Made by a program: the position numbers and the translations under genes. From contig JAEUII010000129.1 in the NCBI GenBank assembly GCA_016795145.1, positions 1-58,515 on the forward strand: a stretch of 58,515 nt of DNA. Direction: 5' to 3'. The notes beneath the pieces are model-generated. The model was not told the origin of the DNA, did not search any database, and saw only the letters and a program-made list of their open reading frames with translations. This stretch comes from Planctomycetaceae bacterium (GTDB taxonomy: Bacteria > Planctomycetota > Planctomycetia > Planctomycetales > Planctomycetaceae). Positions 38,396 through 47,312 of the stretch are shown piece by piece; the first letter of the stretch is position 1, and each line of letters starts with the position of its first letter.

Positions 38396-38728
38396 GAGCA
38401 ACTCCTGCACGCAAACATCAGTGCATTGTGCTTCGTCAGGATGAGAAGCCGTGCGGCCAGATAGGGCAAACGGAAAGGACTTCGATGTGTCATCGACGCC
38501 ACGGAACGATGCGAATGAAGCACCGGATCAGACAAGTTCCAGAAAATTCCGAAGAGTCAAGATAGCAATGACTTTGCGGAAGACTTCAAAGTTCGGGGCT
38601 GTGTCGATTTTTCCGAAGAAGAGAGCCATTCCAGCCGCTGCGCGATCAGTATTCACAGCTTTGACGCCCGGCTACAGTTTCACGACGTTGTGCTGCATGA
38701 CTTCACCTTTCAGATCTGGTCCTCATCA
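38396..38728. other. Divergent promoter region between SPFH pair and moa operon
   Basis: I see no gene, hairpin or riboswitch core that I can defend in these 333 bases. In particular I could not recognise a Moco riboswitch. The region must contain the promoters for both directions. Confidence 0.4.
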
Positions 38729-38974
38729 ATGCGTGTGCAGGTTCTGTTTTTCGCTGCTGCTCGAGACGCTGCGGGCACTGATTCGCTCGCGATCGAACTC
38801 AGTCACGGGGCGACGATTCAGGATCTGAAAGTCGCTTTGATGAATCAGACGCCTCGACTGTCTTCCATCAGTGGATCTTTGCTGTGGGCTGTGAATAATC
38901 AGTACCAGTCGCTTCAGCATGTGTTGAAAGACCACGATACCGTCGCCTGTTTTCCGCCTGTGAGCGGAGGCTGA
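38729..38974 (+). CDS. moaD: Molybdopterin synthase small subunit MoaD
   Basis: 81 residues from the ATG at 38729; a longer frame from 38690 adds 13 residues outside the family. The protein is a ubiquitin-like sulfur carrier: MRVQVLFFAAARDAAGTDSL at the start, and the essential C-terminal Gly-Gly in VACFPPVSGG, which is adenylated and thiocarboxylated. It donates sulfur to precursor Z within the MoaD-MoaE complex in molybdenum cofactor synthesis. It is the first gene of the moaD-moaE-moaA operon; the moaE start is two bases after its stop. Confidence 0.93.
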   Translation: MRVQVLFFAAARDAAGTDSLAIELSHGATIQDLKVALMNQTPRLSSISGSLLWAVNNQYQSLQHVLKDHDTVACFPPVSGG

Positions 38975-38976
38975 TT

Positions 38977-39456
38977 GTGATTCAACTGGTTACAGACCCC
39001 ATCGACTATTCGGCTGTCACAGAATCGGTCCGCTCGAACGATGCCGGAGCCGTCATTCTGTTTCTCGGCACCGTCCGCGAGTTCACGCGCAATGAGCAGA
39101 CGTCGTGGCTGGAATATGAAGCGTACGATGAGATGGCGATCGCTTCGATGGCCCAGCTGGAGGCCGAAGCGCGTTCCAGATTCCCGGTGAAAGAAGTTGC
39201 GATCGTTCATCGAAAAGGTCGAATGGACCTGGGTGAAATCAGCGTGGCGATCGCTGTCAGTTCTCCTCATCGAGCCGACGCGTATGAAGCGGGTCGCTGG
39301 TTGATCGACACGCTGAAAGAACGAGTCCCCATCTGGAAGAAGGAACATTATTCCGATGGGCGCGAGGAGTGGCAGCATCCTGGAATGACGCCAGTTGCTG
39401 GCTCCGACAGCTCTGCCACACCGAAGTTGCCCGCGGAAAAGGGAGAGGCACGATGA
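38977..39456 (+). CDS. moaE: Molybdopterin synthase large subunit MoaE
   Basis: 159 residues with a GTG start; GGAGG within the end of moaD acts as ribosome binding site. MoaE binds the C-terminal tail of MoaD and converts precursor Z to molybdopterin. Motifs: GAVILFLGTVREFTRNEQTS, LEYEAYDEMA, VAIVHRKGRMDLGEISVAIA, SSPHRADAYEAGRWLIDTLK and VPIWKKEHYSDGREEW, including the catalytic Lys pair. The last ~25 residues are a nonconserved tail. Its stop codon overlaps the moaA start (ATGA). Confidence 0.95.
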   Translation: MIQLVTDPIDYSAVTESVRSNDAGAVILFLGTVREFTRNEQTSWLEYEAYDEMAIASMAQLEAEARSRFPVKEVAIVHRKGRMDLGEISVAIAVSSPHRADAYEAGRWLIDTLKERVPIWKKEHYSDGREEWQHPGMTPVAGSDSSATPKLPAEKGEAR

Positions 39457-40523
39457 GTCTCTCGCAGCCTCGGAAGCTGATTGATTCTTTCGGTCGAGTT
39501 CACAACAGCCTCCGAATTAGTGTGACTGACCGCTGCAATATCCGTTGCTTCTATTGTATGCCAGCTGGTGATGTGGAGTTTCTGCCGAAGGAACATCTGC
39601 TGACCTTCGAAGAAATTGAACGACTCGTTCGCATCGGTGTGACGCTTGGGATCGATCGCGTGCGACTGACGGGCGGTGAGCCGCTCGTGCGACGTGATCT
39701 TTCAGTTCTCGTGCAAAAACTCTCCGCGATCGAAGGCATCAGGGACATCGGCCTGACGACAAACGGTGTTCTGCTGGCTGATCAGGCTCAGGACCTTTGG
39801 GATGCCGGACTGCGACGATTGAATGTCAGTCTGGATGCTCTCGATCCCGAAGTCTTCCGCAAGGTGACTCGGCGAGACGGCTACGAGAAAGTTCTGGAGG
39901 GCATTGAAGAGGCTCGCCGTGTTGGGTTTTCGCCCATCAAACTGAATGCCGTTTCTGTGCGAGGCCTGACGGAAGATCAGATCGTGCCGTTCGGACAACT
40001 GGCTCGCGACACCGACACGGTGATCCGCTTCATTGAGTTTATGCCGCTGGATGCGGACAGTCAGTGGCAGCGAGACAAGGTTCTGTTTGCTCATGAGATC
40101 ATTGATCGGCTGACGGCTGCGTTTGGTTCTTTGGTTCCGGTGGATCAAGTTGATCAGGAAGCATCGCCGTCAGACGATGTCCCTTCGTCGAAACAGCCTG
40201 CACTGTTGCCTCAGCATTCTCATTCCCCGTCGCAGGACTTTGTCTTCGCGGATGGTCGCGGCCGTATCGGGTTCATCGCCAGCGTTTCGCGTCCGTTCTG
40301 CCAGAGCTGCAATCGGTTTCGAGTCACTGCGGAAGGAAAACTGCGTAACTGTTTGTTCAGCCTGGAAGAGACGGATGTGAAGTCACTTCTCCGCACCGGG
40401 GCCGACGATGAATCGATCGCTCAGGCCATGCTGGAGTGTGTGGCCGCCAAAAAGGAAGGCCACGAAATTAACACGGCCCGATTTCTTCAGCCCGCCAGGC
40501 CGATGTATTCGATCGGCGGGTAA
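39453..40523 (+). CDS. moaA: GTP 3',8-cyclase MoaA
   Basis: 356 residues. It is a radical S-adenosylmethionine enzyme that starts molybdenum cofactor synthesis from GTP. The start is the ATG that overlaps the moaE stop by four bases. The radical-SAM cluster is Cys28-x3-Cys32-x2-Cys35 (DRCNIRCFYCMP). LTGGEPLVRRDLSVLVQKL and TTNGVLLADQAQDLWDAGL follow. The second cluster is FCQSCNRFRVTAEGKLRNC near residues 282-300, and the C-terminus ends in the essential Gly-Gly (YSIGG). A low-complexity insertion of about 30 residues (about 230-262, SPSDDVPSSKQPALLPQHSH) precedes the second cluster and is not typical. Confidence 0.95.
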   Translation: MSLSQPRKLIDSFGRVHNSLRISVTDRCNIRCFYCMPAGDVEFLPKEHLLTFEEIERLVRIGVTLGIDRVRLTGGEPLVRRDLSVLVQKLSAIEGIRDIGLTTNGVLLADQAQDLWDAGLRRLNVSLDALDPEVFRKVTRRDGYEKVLEGIEEARRVGFSPIKLNAVSVRGLTEDQIVPFGQLARDTDTVIRFIEFMPLDADSQWQRDKVLFAHEIIDRLTAAFGSLVPVDQVDQEASPSDDVPSSKQPALLPQHSHSPSQDFVFADGRGRIGFIASVSRPFCQSCNRFRVTAEGKLRNCLFSLEETDVKSLLRTGADDESIAQAMLECVAAKKEGHEINTARFLQPARPMYSIGG

Positions 40524-40540
40524 CCACCGGCTGATGTCAT

Positions 40541-40669
40541 CCCAACCCGCTGCGTCAGCGAGGGATCTTCGTACACCACACTGCGACTTCCCAACCCGCT
40601 GCGTCAGCGAGGGATCTTCGTGCATAACACCGCTGCTTCACAACCCGAAACGTCAGTGAGGGATCAAGT
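40541..40669. repeat. Three tandem 49-nt units of the CCCAACCCG repeat
   Basis: CCCAACCCGCTGCGTCAGCG followed by AGGGATCTTCGT starts at 40541 and 40590, and a diverged copy (CACAACCCGAAACGTCAGTG, then AGGGATCAAGT) starts at 40639. The period is exactly 49 bases, with 17-base linkers that are themselves partly similar. An inverted pair of the same family is at 51078-51146. The array lies just after moaA. Confidence 0.8.
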
Positions 40670-40867
40670 GAGAGGCCGCGAATCAGCAGTCGGTTGCGCC
40701 GCCGGGATTCGGGGGATTCATATTCCACAGATCGGCGAATTCTTCTAGAACACGAAAAATCGTCTGTTTTGGGGGCTGAAACGAGCCATGCCGCAGCACG
40801 CACGCGGGCAGGTTCCAGTTGTTTCCCGCAGAATTATGCACGACAGGACAACGAAGGATCGAAGTCG

Positions 40868-42205
40868 ATGTCATCTTCCCGCTGGCTCTTTCTGAATACT
40901 GGATTGATGATTTCTGCGGCCGTTTGCGGATGCGGCGGAGGAGAAACTCCTTCCGCACCAACCGCGGCCACGCAGGCCCCCGCTGAGAAGATCGATGTAC
41001 CGACTCCGGAAGAGGTTGCAGCCGCTGCTAAGCCGGCGGGAGTAACCGCATCAATCGACAGTCCGTCTGCCGCGAAGAGCACGGATCAGAAGACGGCAGA
41101 GAAATCGAATACACCCGGAATGACAGCGGACGGCAAGCAGGTCTTTCCGGACGACGAAGCGACGAAGACCCTGAAGGAAATCCAGCAGCTTCGTATCGCT
41201 GCGGTACCGACCGAAATTGAACAGGCCAAGGCCGCACGCAAAGAACGCAACGATCGCATTGTCGAGATGGCAACGCGCGTCATCACGCTGACGATGAACG
41301 AAGAGACTCGCAAGCCACAGTTCTATCAGGCCATCGGCCAGCTTCTGGAAGCTCGTTTTCAGAATGCACTGGTCGGCGGGAAAGAAGACGCCGACGCCTT
41401 GTATGCGGACGTTCAGGCTCTGAATGATCGTGACCCTAAGTCCATTCCTGCCGCGGAAGGCGTCTACTACGCAGCCAAGTTTGCTCACACGAAAGCAGGC
41501 ATGCTGGGTAAGTCTCAGCCAGTCTGGTTTGAAACACTGTCGCGCTGGGCTCGAGAATTCGGTGACCGGTTCCCCGAACAACAAAAGCGAGCCACCAGCC
41601 TTTTGTTCGGTGCCGCACGCAGCTGCGAAATGCATGCTCACGCGACCCAGGACAAGGAACTGTCAAAGCGACTAATGACCGAATGTCGTCTCTGCTACAC
41701 CGCTCTGTCTGAGAAGTTTCCGAAGTCGGAACAGGGACAGGAAGCAATCGCTTCTCTGCGACGACTGGAACTGACCGGCCAGCCACTGTCTCAGTTCTCC
41801 GGCCCAACCGCTGAAGGCGGATTCGTGTCGTCGGATGAGTTTCCTGGAAAGCCAACACTCATCTACTTCTGGGATTCTGAAAGTGATGAGTTCACCGAAG
41901 AAGTTCTTCCCGCCATCAACAAGATTCGAACTCAGCTTCCTGCTGAACGCCTGCGAATCATCGGCGTTGCTCTGGACGAAGAAGAGTCGACTATGAACTC
42001 CTACATGGAACAACACGAAGTTCCAGGACAGCAGATCTTCTTCACGAACGCCGAACAGCGATCGTGGAACAGTCCACTGATTCGCTTCTGGGGAATCGCC
42101 GAAAGCCCCAGCATCTGGATCGTCGACAGCAAAGGCGTGGTCCTTTCCACTTCCGCCAAAGTCGACGAACTGGTTCCTCTGCTGCAGCAGGCCCTGAAGA
42201 AGTAA
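40868..42205 (+). CDS. TlpA-like thioredoxin-fold lipoprotein lacking the CxxC
   Basis: 445 residues from the ATG at 40868; a longer frame from 40694 adds 58 residues outside any signal peptide. The lipobox LMISAAVCGCGGG marks a lipoprotein. Residues about 25-100 are an Ala/Pro/Thr-rich linker. Residues about 110-310 are helical and TPR-like. The C-terminal ~130 residues look like a TlpA/AhpC-TSA domain: LIYFWDSESDEFTEEVLPAI, LRIIGVALDEEE and WGIAESPSIWIVDSKGVVLS. Where redox-active members have WCxxC, this one reads WDSESD, so disulfide chemistry is not expected. It is probably membrane-tethered outside the cytoplasm, with a structural or binding role. Confidence 0.8.
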   Translation: MSSSRWLFLNTGLMISAAVCGCGGGETPSAPTAATQAPAEKIDVPTPEEVAAAAKPAGVTASIDSPSAAKSTDQKTAEKSNTPGMTADGKQVFPDDEATKTLKEIQQLRIAAVPTEIEQAKAARKERNDRIVEMATRVITLTMNEETRKPQFYQAIGQLLEARFQNALVGGKEDADALYADVQALNDRDPKSIPAAEGVYYAAKFAHTKAGMLGKSQPVWFETLSRWAREFGDRFPEQQKRATSLLFGAARSCEMHAHATQDKELSKRLMTECRLCYTALSEKFPKSEQGQEAIASLRRLELTGQPLSQFSGPTAEGGFVSSDEFPGKPTLIYFWDSESDEFTEEVLPAINKIRTQLPAERLRIIGVALDEEESTMNSYMEQHEVPGQQIFFTNAEQRSWNSPLIRFWGIAESPSIWIVDSKGVVLSTSAKVDELVPLLQQALKK

Positions 42206-42208
42206 GCA

Positions 42209-42463
42209 GAGTAAAACGATTGTCTCAATCGTTCTTCACTGACTGCTACCTGAGTGAGCCGCAAGGCGCTAGCCGCGGGTTAACGTCAAAAAACGTATCG
42301 AAAACAATCGACTGGTGGTTTGTCACATCAACAATTTGGGTTTAGCCGTCATTCCCGAGCCGGCGGGAACCCAGAACGTTGAAAGCTGGGTTCCCGCCTG
42401 CGCGGGAATGACGAACCGTTATTCGCTGTTTTGATGGAGCAATCGGCTAGCGCCTCGGGCTCA
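42209..42463. repeat. Composite repeat island after the TlpA-like gene
   Basis: This gap is almost entirely repeats. 42209-42232 is a degenerate member of the GAGCGATTGTCCTCA family. 42255-42280 (TGAGCCGCAAGGCGCTAGCC and on) and 42444-42463 (CGGCTAGCGCCTCGGGCTCA) are an inverted pair of the GGCGCTAGCCG family. Between them, 42308-42415 is copy 2 of the ~107-bp palindromic element at 34979-35085, with near-perfect arms GGGAACCCAG and CTGGGTTCCC. It separates two convergent genes. Confidence 0.75.
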
Positions 42464-42472
42464 GGCTTTTGG

Positions 42473-43336
42473 CTAAAGGCTTTCTTTCGACGTTGCCAGG
42501 AACTGCACTTCCTTCTCTGTCAGTGCGCGGCGGAAGATCATCAGGTCGTCGAGGTCGCCGACGTATTCAATGCCCAGCATGATCACGACGTGCTGCTTTT
42601 CCCAGGTGAACTTCATTGGCTGTTTGAGTTCTCCCTGTGACTTGCCGTTCAAATAGAGAATGGCGGTCGCTGGTGATTTGTCGGCGGAGTTGATGTTCTG
42701 AAATGTGAAGGCCACATGAGTCCACTCCGTCTTTACAAACGGCGGCTTGTGCACTGTGACCATGGGACGCTTTTCAATGGGCCATTTGTCCCATTCGATA
42801 TTCTCCGGGTTCCAGAAGAGCAGATCGGAGAATGTGCCAAGCCGAAAATCTCGAGGCAGGTCTTTGTCGAAGTCGACAAAGAAGGCCCCATCATTCCATG
42901 CCTTCTGAGTGATCTGAAGTGGATCACAGTAGCCGGCTGGCAGATCGGTATCAGGAGTCAGCTTCATCCAGAACGAAACACTGCCTGACCAGTCCTTGTC
43001 GGCGTAGTGCATCGCGGTACCTGGATAACAAAGCACCTGATCAGTGCGTCCGGTGAATCGCAGACAGTCACCAAAACGCCCTTCGCCAGGAGCGATCTTC
43101 GCATGCTCCCGGTGAATCCCCGGCGTCAGCGTCTTGCGAGCCAGCGACTCGGCCGTCAGGATGCTCCTGTCACCTTCCGCAACCTTCGCATCCGCAGCCC
43201 CGTCAAACGGTGCATGGAAGTGAAGCACTTCGCGAAGCTGGTCGGCAGTGACATCCTGTGCCACAGTTTGCGGAGAAACAGCGACCAGAAGCATCCCTGC
43301 TGAAAAGGCCAGGCAAAGCGTTCGCAAGGTGGGCAT
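42473..43336 (-). CDS. Secreted LamG/concanavalin-A-like protein
   Basis: 287 residues from the ATG at 43336; a TTG at 43351 is possible. Signal peptide: MPTLRTLCLAFSAGMLLVAV, with a cut near VAQ. The rest is a single concanavalin-A-like/LamG beta sandwich: FHAPFDGAADAKVAEGD, WSGSVSFWMKLTPDTDLPAG, VKTEWTHVAFTFQNINSADK, and the usual C-terminal LDDLMIFRRALTEKEVQFL. Such domains bind carbohydrate or protein ligands outside the cell. No catalytic site is identifiable. It probably forms one minus-strand unit with the DUF1080 gene upstream (149 bases away). Confidence 0.85.
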   Translation of the reverse strand: MPTLRTLCLAFSAGMLLVAVSPQTVAQDVTADQLREVLHFHAPFDGAADAKVAEGDRSILTAESLARKTLTPGIHREHAKIAPGEGRFGDCLRFTGRTDQVLCYPGTAMHYADKDWSGSVSFWMKLTPDTDLPAGYCDPLQITQKAWNDGAFFVDFDKDLPRDFRLGTFSDLLFWNPENIEWDKWPIEKRPMVTVHKPPFVKTEWTHVAFTFQNINSADKSPATAILYLNGKSQGELKQPMKFTWEKQHVVIMLGIEYVGDLDDLMIFRRALTEKEVQFLATSKESL

Positions 43337-43485
43337 GGAAGGAATCCGCAATTCAAATGGGAAGGTGGGGTTGGCGAAGAATCAAAAGCAGCACGGTGTC
43401 AACAACGGAGGCTTCGTCCAATCTGTCACACACAGCCAGCAGGTCCGAAGCCGAACCTGCTGGCGTTCAAAACCAGTGCCTGAGC

Positions 43486-44460
43486 TTACTTCTTGACGAC
43501 CCAGATATTGCGGTAAACCACTGGGTTTCCGTGGCCCTGCAGATAGATCACATCCGGACCAGGACCTTCGGGATTCTTGCCGGGTGTGCCGTGAGTCAGT
43601 TCCAGGTTGTCGTGAATCAGGATGCCGTTCTGACGAATCGTGACGCGAGCATTCTTCACTTTCTTGTCACCTTCGAAGACGGCGGCTTTGAATTCGATGT
43701 CGTAAGTCTGCCAGCTCAATGGCGGGAAGCAGGCATTCACTTTTGGCTTTGAGATCGAATAGATCCCGCCACACTCGTTGTTTTCACCTTCGAGTCCGAA
43801 TGAATCCAGAACCTGACATTCGTAACGGCCCTGAACATAGACGCCACTGTTTCCTCGCTCCTGTCCTCGAGCCTTCGGACGGAACGGCGTACGAAACTCG
43901 ATGTGCAAAGTATGGTCGCCGAACTTGTCTTTCGTTTCACAGTCCGCGGCCAGAAGATCCTTCATCGTGATCTTGCCGTTTGCGAACTTGTCGGCTGATG
44001 TACCATCAAACAAAACAATCGCACCTTCCGCGGGCTTCGCGCCAAGCGTTGGGCTCTTGCGTTCGACCTTGTCCAGAGTCGCAACCTTCTCGCCGGATTC
44101 AGAGTGCAGTTCGAGCTTTCCGTCGGTAATGATTCCGTAACCGTGATTGTCGCTGGCAGTCAGCTTGGTCTGACCATTTTCTGTCTTGCCCTTCGCACGA
44201 ATCTTTGTCGCGCCGTCCCAGCCATCGCCCGGCAGTCCACCTGGGTAAGCAACTGCGTCGTATTCGTTGTTACCAAGTGCAATGACCTGAACGCCGAACT
44301 TCACGTCCTGGCCGTCGACTTTCACCTTGCCGGTGTATTCGCCCTGAACCTTGTACTCCGGACCAGCTTCTTCCGGTGTCAGAAAGATATCATCGGCAAC
44401 AACAAACTGTGCTGTGCAAACCGCCAGCGCGGCGCAGAGGAGCGTACGAAACAGCTTCAT
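43486..44460 (-). CDS. Secreted DUF1080 (3-keto-disaccharide hydrolase domain) protein
   Basis: 324 residues from the ATG at 44460, which gives the signal peptide MKLFRTLLCAALAVCTAQFV with a cut after VVA. The C-terminal part is the DUF1080 domain: IVLFDGTSADKFANGKIT, FGDHTLHIEFRTPFRPKARG, GNSGVYVQGRYECQVLDSFG, NECGGIYSISKPKVNACFPP and WQTYDIEFKAAVFEGDKKVK. Members act on or bind polysaccharide-derived sugars, and many have a concanavalin-like fold. The N-terminal ~120 residues (PEYKVQGEYTGKVKVDGQDV) are an additional beta-rich domain. Confidence 0.9.
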   Translation of the reverse strand: MKLFRTLLCAALAVCTAQFVVADDIFLTPEEAGPEYKVQGEYTGKVKVDGQDVKFGVQVIALGNNEYDAVAYPGGLPGDGWDGATKIRAKGKTENGQTKLTASDNHGYGIITDGKLELHSESGEKVATLDKVERKSPTLGAKPAEGAIVLFDGTSADKFANGKITMKDLLAADCETKDKFGDHTLHIEFRTPFRPKARGQERGNSGVYVQGRYECQVLDSFGLEGENNECGGIYSISKPKVNACFPPLSWQTYDIEFKAAVFEGDKKVKNARVTIRQNGILIHDNLELTHGTPGKNPEGPGPDVIYLQGHGNPVVYRNIWVVKK

Positions 44461-44620
44461 GTGGGAATGTCCTGAATGCGAATCGACGGGCAGGCGAACC
44501 GTCCGGTAAGAAGTTCCATGCCGAGCCAATTACGCAACGCTCAGCATCACTCCATGATTCTGGACCAGACGTTCTCCGGATGCAAACGAGCCCATGTTTT
44601 CTCGCAATTCGACGACAATG

Positions 44621-46318
44621 TTACAGGCGGCTGGCCAGTCGTTCGGCCAGTCGTTTCAACGCCGGACTGACGTCATGCTTGTCGAGGTGCACGTTCAGAA
44701 GGCTGAAACAGTCCTGATTGGCGAAGGCCGCTTTGAAGGCCTTTTCCAGGTCGCCTTCCGTGAACACTTCGAAGCCCCAGCCGGCTCCCAGAAGCTCCGG
44801 CATCTTGTGATACTGCCAGTTCAGGATGTCGTTGAACGGACCTTCCTGAATAAATCGCTCCGTCGAATAGCCCTTATTGTTCAGCACGATCACAATCGGA
44901 TTGAATTTCTGGCGCACGGCGGTGGAAAGTTCCATGCACGTCATCTGGAACGCTCCGTCGCCGACAAGCACCAGAGGTCTCAGCTGGCGATTGGCCACCT
45001 GGACTCCCATGGCCGCCGGGATCGCAAAGCCCATTGACGTGTAGTACGCGGTGCTCAGGAACTCTGTGTGCTGAGTAATCGACAGGTCCGCCGCGGCGAA
45101 CAGTGAATCGCCCGTGTCAGAAACGACGACGACCTTCTGGTCCAGCACCGAGTTGATCTTGTGAAACAGTCGCTTCATCGTGACCGGTGCAGCAGCCGTT
45201 GGCTTCCAGGCAGCGATCTCAGGCTGCGACACTTTTGGGGCGGCACGTCGAGTGGCAAACTTTCGATCGGCCAGCGCATTCATGAAGTCGGCGAAGATGA
45301 CATCGTGAAAATGATGATGACGAATTCGCAGCTTCTCGCTGGTGGCGTAAATGCACTTGCCGGGATCCAGCTGAGCCGTAAAGCCGCCAAGGTTGATATC
45401 GCTCATGAACGCACCGAGCAGAATGATGCAGTCGCTGTCTTCCACGTACTTGCGAACTTCCTCACGCCCCATCGCACCTTCGTAGACGCCCAGGTAAAGA
45501 GGATGACGTTCGCTGACGACCGACTTTCCAAGCAGCGTCGCGCAGATCGGAATGTTGTTCTGTTCGGCAAATCGAACGACCTGCTCCTGCAGTCCAAATC
45601 GATGCAGCTCAATCCCGGCGATGATGACCGGCTTCTTTGCAGCGCGAATATTCTCCCGAGCTTCCTCCAGCGCTTCCTTCAATGCTGACGCATCACTCGT
45701 GAAGTGTTCCACGAGAGGCGTATGCTGATGTCCGGGACGTGCATGCACCTTGTCGCGAGGAATCTCCAGGAAGACCGGTCGCTTGTACTTCACGCACGCG
45801 GCCAGACAGCGATCAATTTCCCGGAACGCCGTCAGCTCGTCTTCCAGTGAGGCCGATGCCACGGTGATCTTTTCGAAGACTTCGCGCTGAGTACTGAAGT
45901 CGCGGACTCGATGATGCAGCAACGGATCCGACCGACGTTCGTTCATTCCCGGCGAGCCGCTGATCACGATCACGGGGCTTTTTTCTGCATACGCACCAGC
46001 GACTGAATTGCACAGGCTCAGCCCGCCGACGCAGTAGGTGACACACACAGCACCGATGCCGTTGATGCGTGCATAACCATCGGCAGCGTATCCGGCACAG
46101 GCTTCGTTCGTCGTGCCGATGACATTGATGGGACTCTCTTCCAGCATGCCATAGAACTGAAGAACGAAGTCTCCCGGAATCCCAAAGACATCCCGAACGC
46201 CATGATCCTGCAGCCGCTGAATCAGATACTCACCAATCGACGGCGATTGAGCAGCGTCCGCTTTGGAGGCCTTTGGTGAACTCTTCTTTGCCTTGCCACT
46301 GGATTTCGCTGACGCCAT
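44621..46318 (-). CDS. Thiamine diphosphate-dependent 2-oxo acid decarboxylase (pyruvate/indolepyruvate decarboxylase-like)
   Basis: 565 residues with the three-domain layout of the family after a Lys/Ala-rich N-terminal tail of about 25 residues. The catalytic Glu is in [16 protein letters not shown], and the His pair in [14 protein letters not shown]. The ThDP/metal motif is [19 protein letters not shown], ending at [10 protein letters not shown]. These choices (HH pair, GDG-NN) place it with pyruvate and indolepyruvate decarboxylases rather than acetolactate synthases. It would release CO2 from a 2-oxo acid to give an aldehyde. The substrate cannot be decided by eye. Codons and context look chromosomal. 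Confidence 0.88.
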   Translation of the reverse strand: MASAKSSGKAKKSSPKASKADAAQSPSIGEYLIQRLQDHGVRDVFGIPGDFVLQFYGMLEESPINVIGTTNEACAGYAADGYARINGIGAVCVTYCVGGLSLCNSVAGAYAEKSPVIVISGSPGMNERRSDPLLHHRVRDFSTQREVFEKITVASASLEDELTAFREIDRCLAACVKYKRPVFLEIPRDKVHARPGHQHTPLVEHFTSDASALKEALEEARENIRAAKKPVIIAGIELHRFGLQEQVVRFAEQNNIPICATLLGKSVVSERHPLYLGVYEGAMGREEVRKYVEDSDCIILLGAFMSDINLGGFTAQLDPGKCIYATSEKLRIRHHHFHDVIFADFMNALADRKFATRRAAPKVSQPEIAAWKPTAAAPVTMKRLFHKINSVLDQKVVVVSDTGDSLFAAADLSITQHTEFLSTAYYTSMGFAIPAAMGVQVANRQLRPLVLVGDGAFQMTCMELSTAVRQKFNPIVIVLNNKGYSTERFIQEGPFNDILNWQYHKMPELLGAGWGFEVFTEGDLEKAFKAAFANQDCFSLLNVHLDKHDVSPALKRLAERLASRL

Positions 46319-46344
46319 GGATTTGTCCCTGAGGATGCCTGGTG

Positions 46345-47217
46345 TTATTTGACGTTGTCTTTGTCTTTTTTGTTGTCTTTGGAACCGCTGGATTCTTTGC
46401 TGAGCCTGTCGCGATAGTCCTGAATTGTCCCGGCCGGATCAGCGTCAAACGCCTGCTTGCATCCTTCGCAGCAGACATAGTACGCCTTGCCGTCGTGTTC
46501 GACTCGAATCGTTCCAAGTCCTCCCGTGACGATGCACTGAGGACCTCCGGTGTTTCCCTTGGCCAGCTTTTCACCCGCGCGAGTCAATCCGATTTCTGAG
46601 AGTCGCTTCCAGCTTGCAGTTGAGGAAGCTCGTTCCTCAAACAACAGCGTCATACGGATCTCACTAATCGCTCGAATCGTGCATCGTCGCTGAGCATCCT
46701 GGCTGGAATTGGTGGCAAAACTCCAGACCCCGGAAACATCATCCGACTTAGTCTGATCGTTCGTAGACTCTTCAGGGGACAATTCAAATTTCAGCCCTGC
46801 GGAATCTTCTGCAATCAGAATCTGCTGTTTTGCAGATGTGTCGCCACTGTCTCGAACCATCAATGTCAGAGTTCGAAACTGCTGCCCGGGATCCAGTCGA
46901 AAGACCAGACCGGAACCTCCTTCAGCAAACTGCCACGCCACCTTGCATTTTTCGGACCAGGCACCGGCACTGGATCCTCGTTTCGGCTGAGCAACGCCGC
47001 GCCATTCGCCAACGAAGCTGCTGAACCCGGACAATGCCTGAATCACTTTTTGGCGTTCGGCGTCGTCTTCATAAATCGTCGGACTGCCGGCAACGAACAG
47101 GGTCACGCAGGAAATCGCAAACGCACAAAGCCGAGTCCGCTCCAGCATCTGGTGGACGATTCCGGGACCTGAAGTGACACATCGGATCGGTTTACCGGAC
47201 ATCGTTTGAACAGACAT
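46345..47217 (-). CDS. Hypothetical exported protein with C-terminal TRASH/YHS-like Cys motif
   Basis: 290 residues from the ATG at 47217 (GGAGA eight bases upstream); Met24 (47148) would give a cleaner signal peptide ([20 protein letters not shown]). The middle is a beta-rich domain with [20 protein letters not shown] and [20 protein letters not shown]. The C-terminal segment [20 protein letters not shown], then [16 protein letters not shown] has the C-x(n)-CCxxC spacing of TRASH/YHS metal-sensing domains. The tail is very basic and acidic ([18 protein letters not shown]). It probably binds a metal outside the cytoplasm. It lies between the decarboxylase and PaaK-like genes on the same strand. 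Confidence 0.75.
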   Translation of the reverse strand: MSVQTMSGKPIRCVTSGPGIVHQMLERTRLCAFAISCVTLFVAGSPTIYEDDAERQKVIQALSGFSSFVGEWRGVAQPKRGSSAGAWSEKCKVAWQFAEGGSGLVFRLDPGQQFRTLTLMVRDSGDTSAKQQILIAEDSAGLKFELSPEESTNDQTKSDDVSGVWSFATNSSQDAQRRCTIRAISEIRMTLLFEERASSTASWKRLSEIGLTRAGEKLAKGNTGGPQCIVTGGLGTIRVEHDGKAYYVCCEGCKQAFDADPAGTIQDYRDRLSKESSGSKDNKKDKDNVK

Positions 47218-47312
47218 TGCGGGCTCTCCGTGAGTGATGCGTTCCGGACCAGCAGTGACGAATTTCGCCCCAACAGGAGCTGACGTTCTGTTCAACCACG
47301 AACAAGTTCGAA

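Noticed and set aside
38396..38728. Moco riboswitch upstream of moaD
   Set aside because: I could not identify the conserved stems or loops of the Moco RNA motif by eye.
40541..40669. Possible small CRISPR array (three similar units at regular spacing)
   Set aside because: The linkers are only 17 bases and are similar to each other, the unit is a dispersed palindrome found elsewhere in the window, and there are no cas genes.
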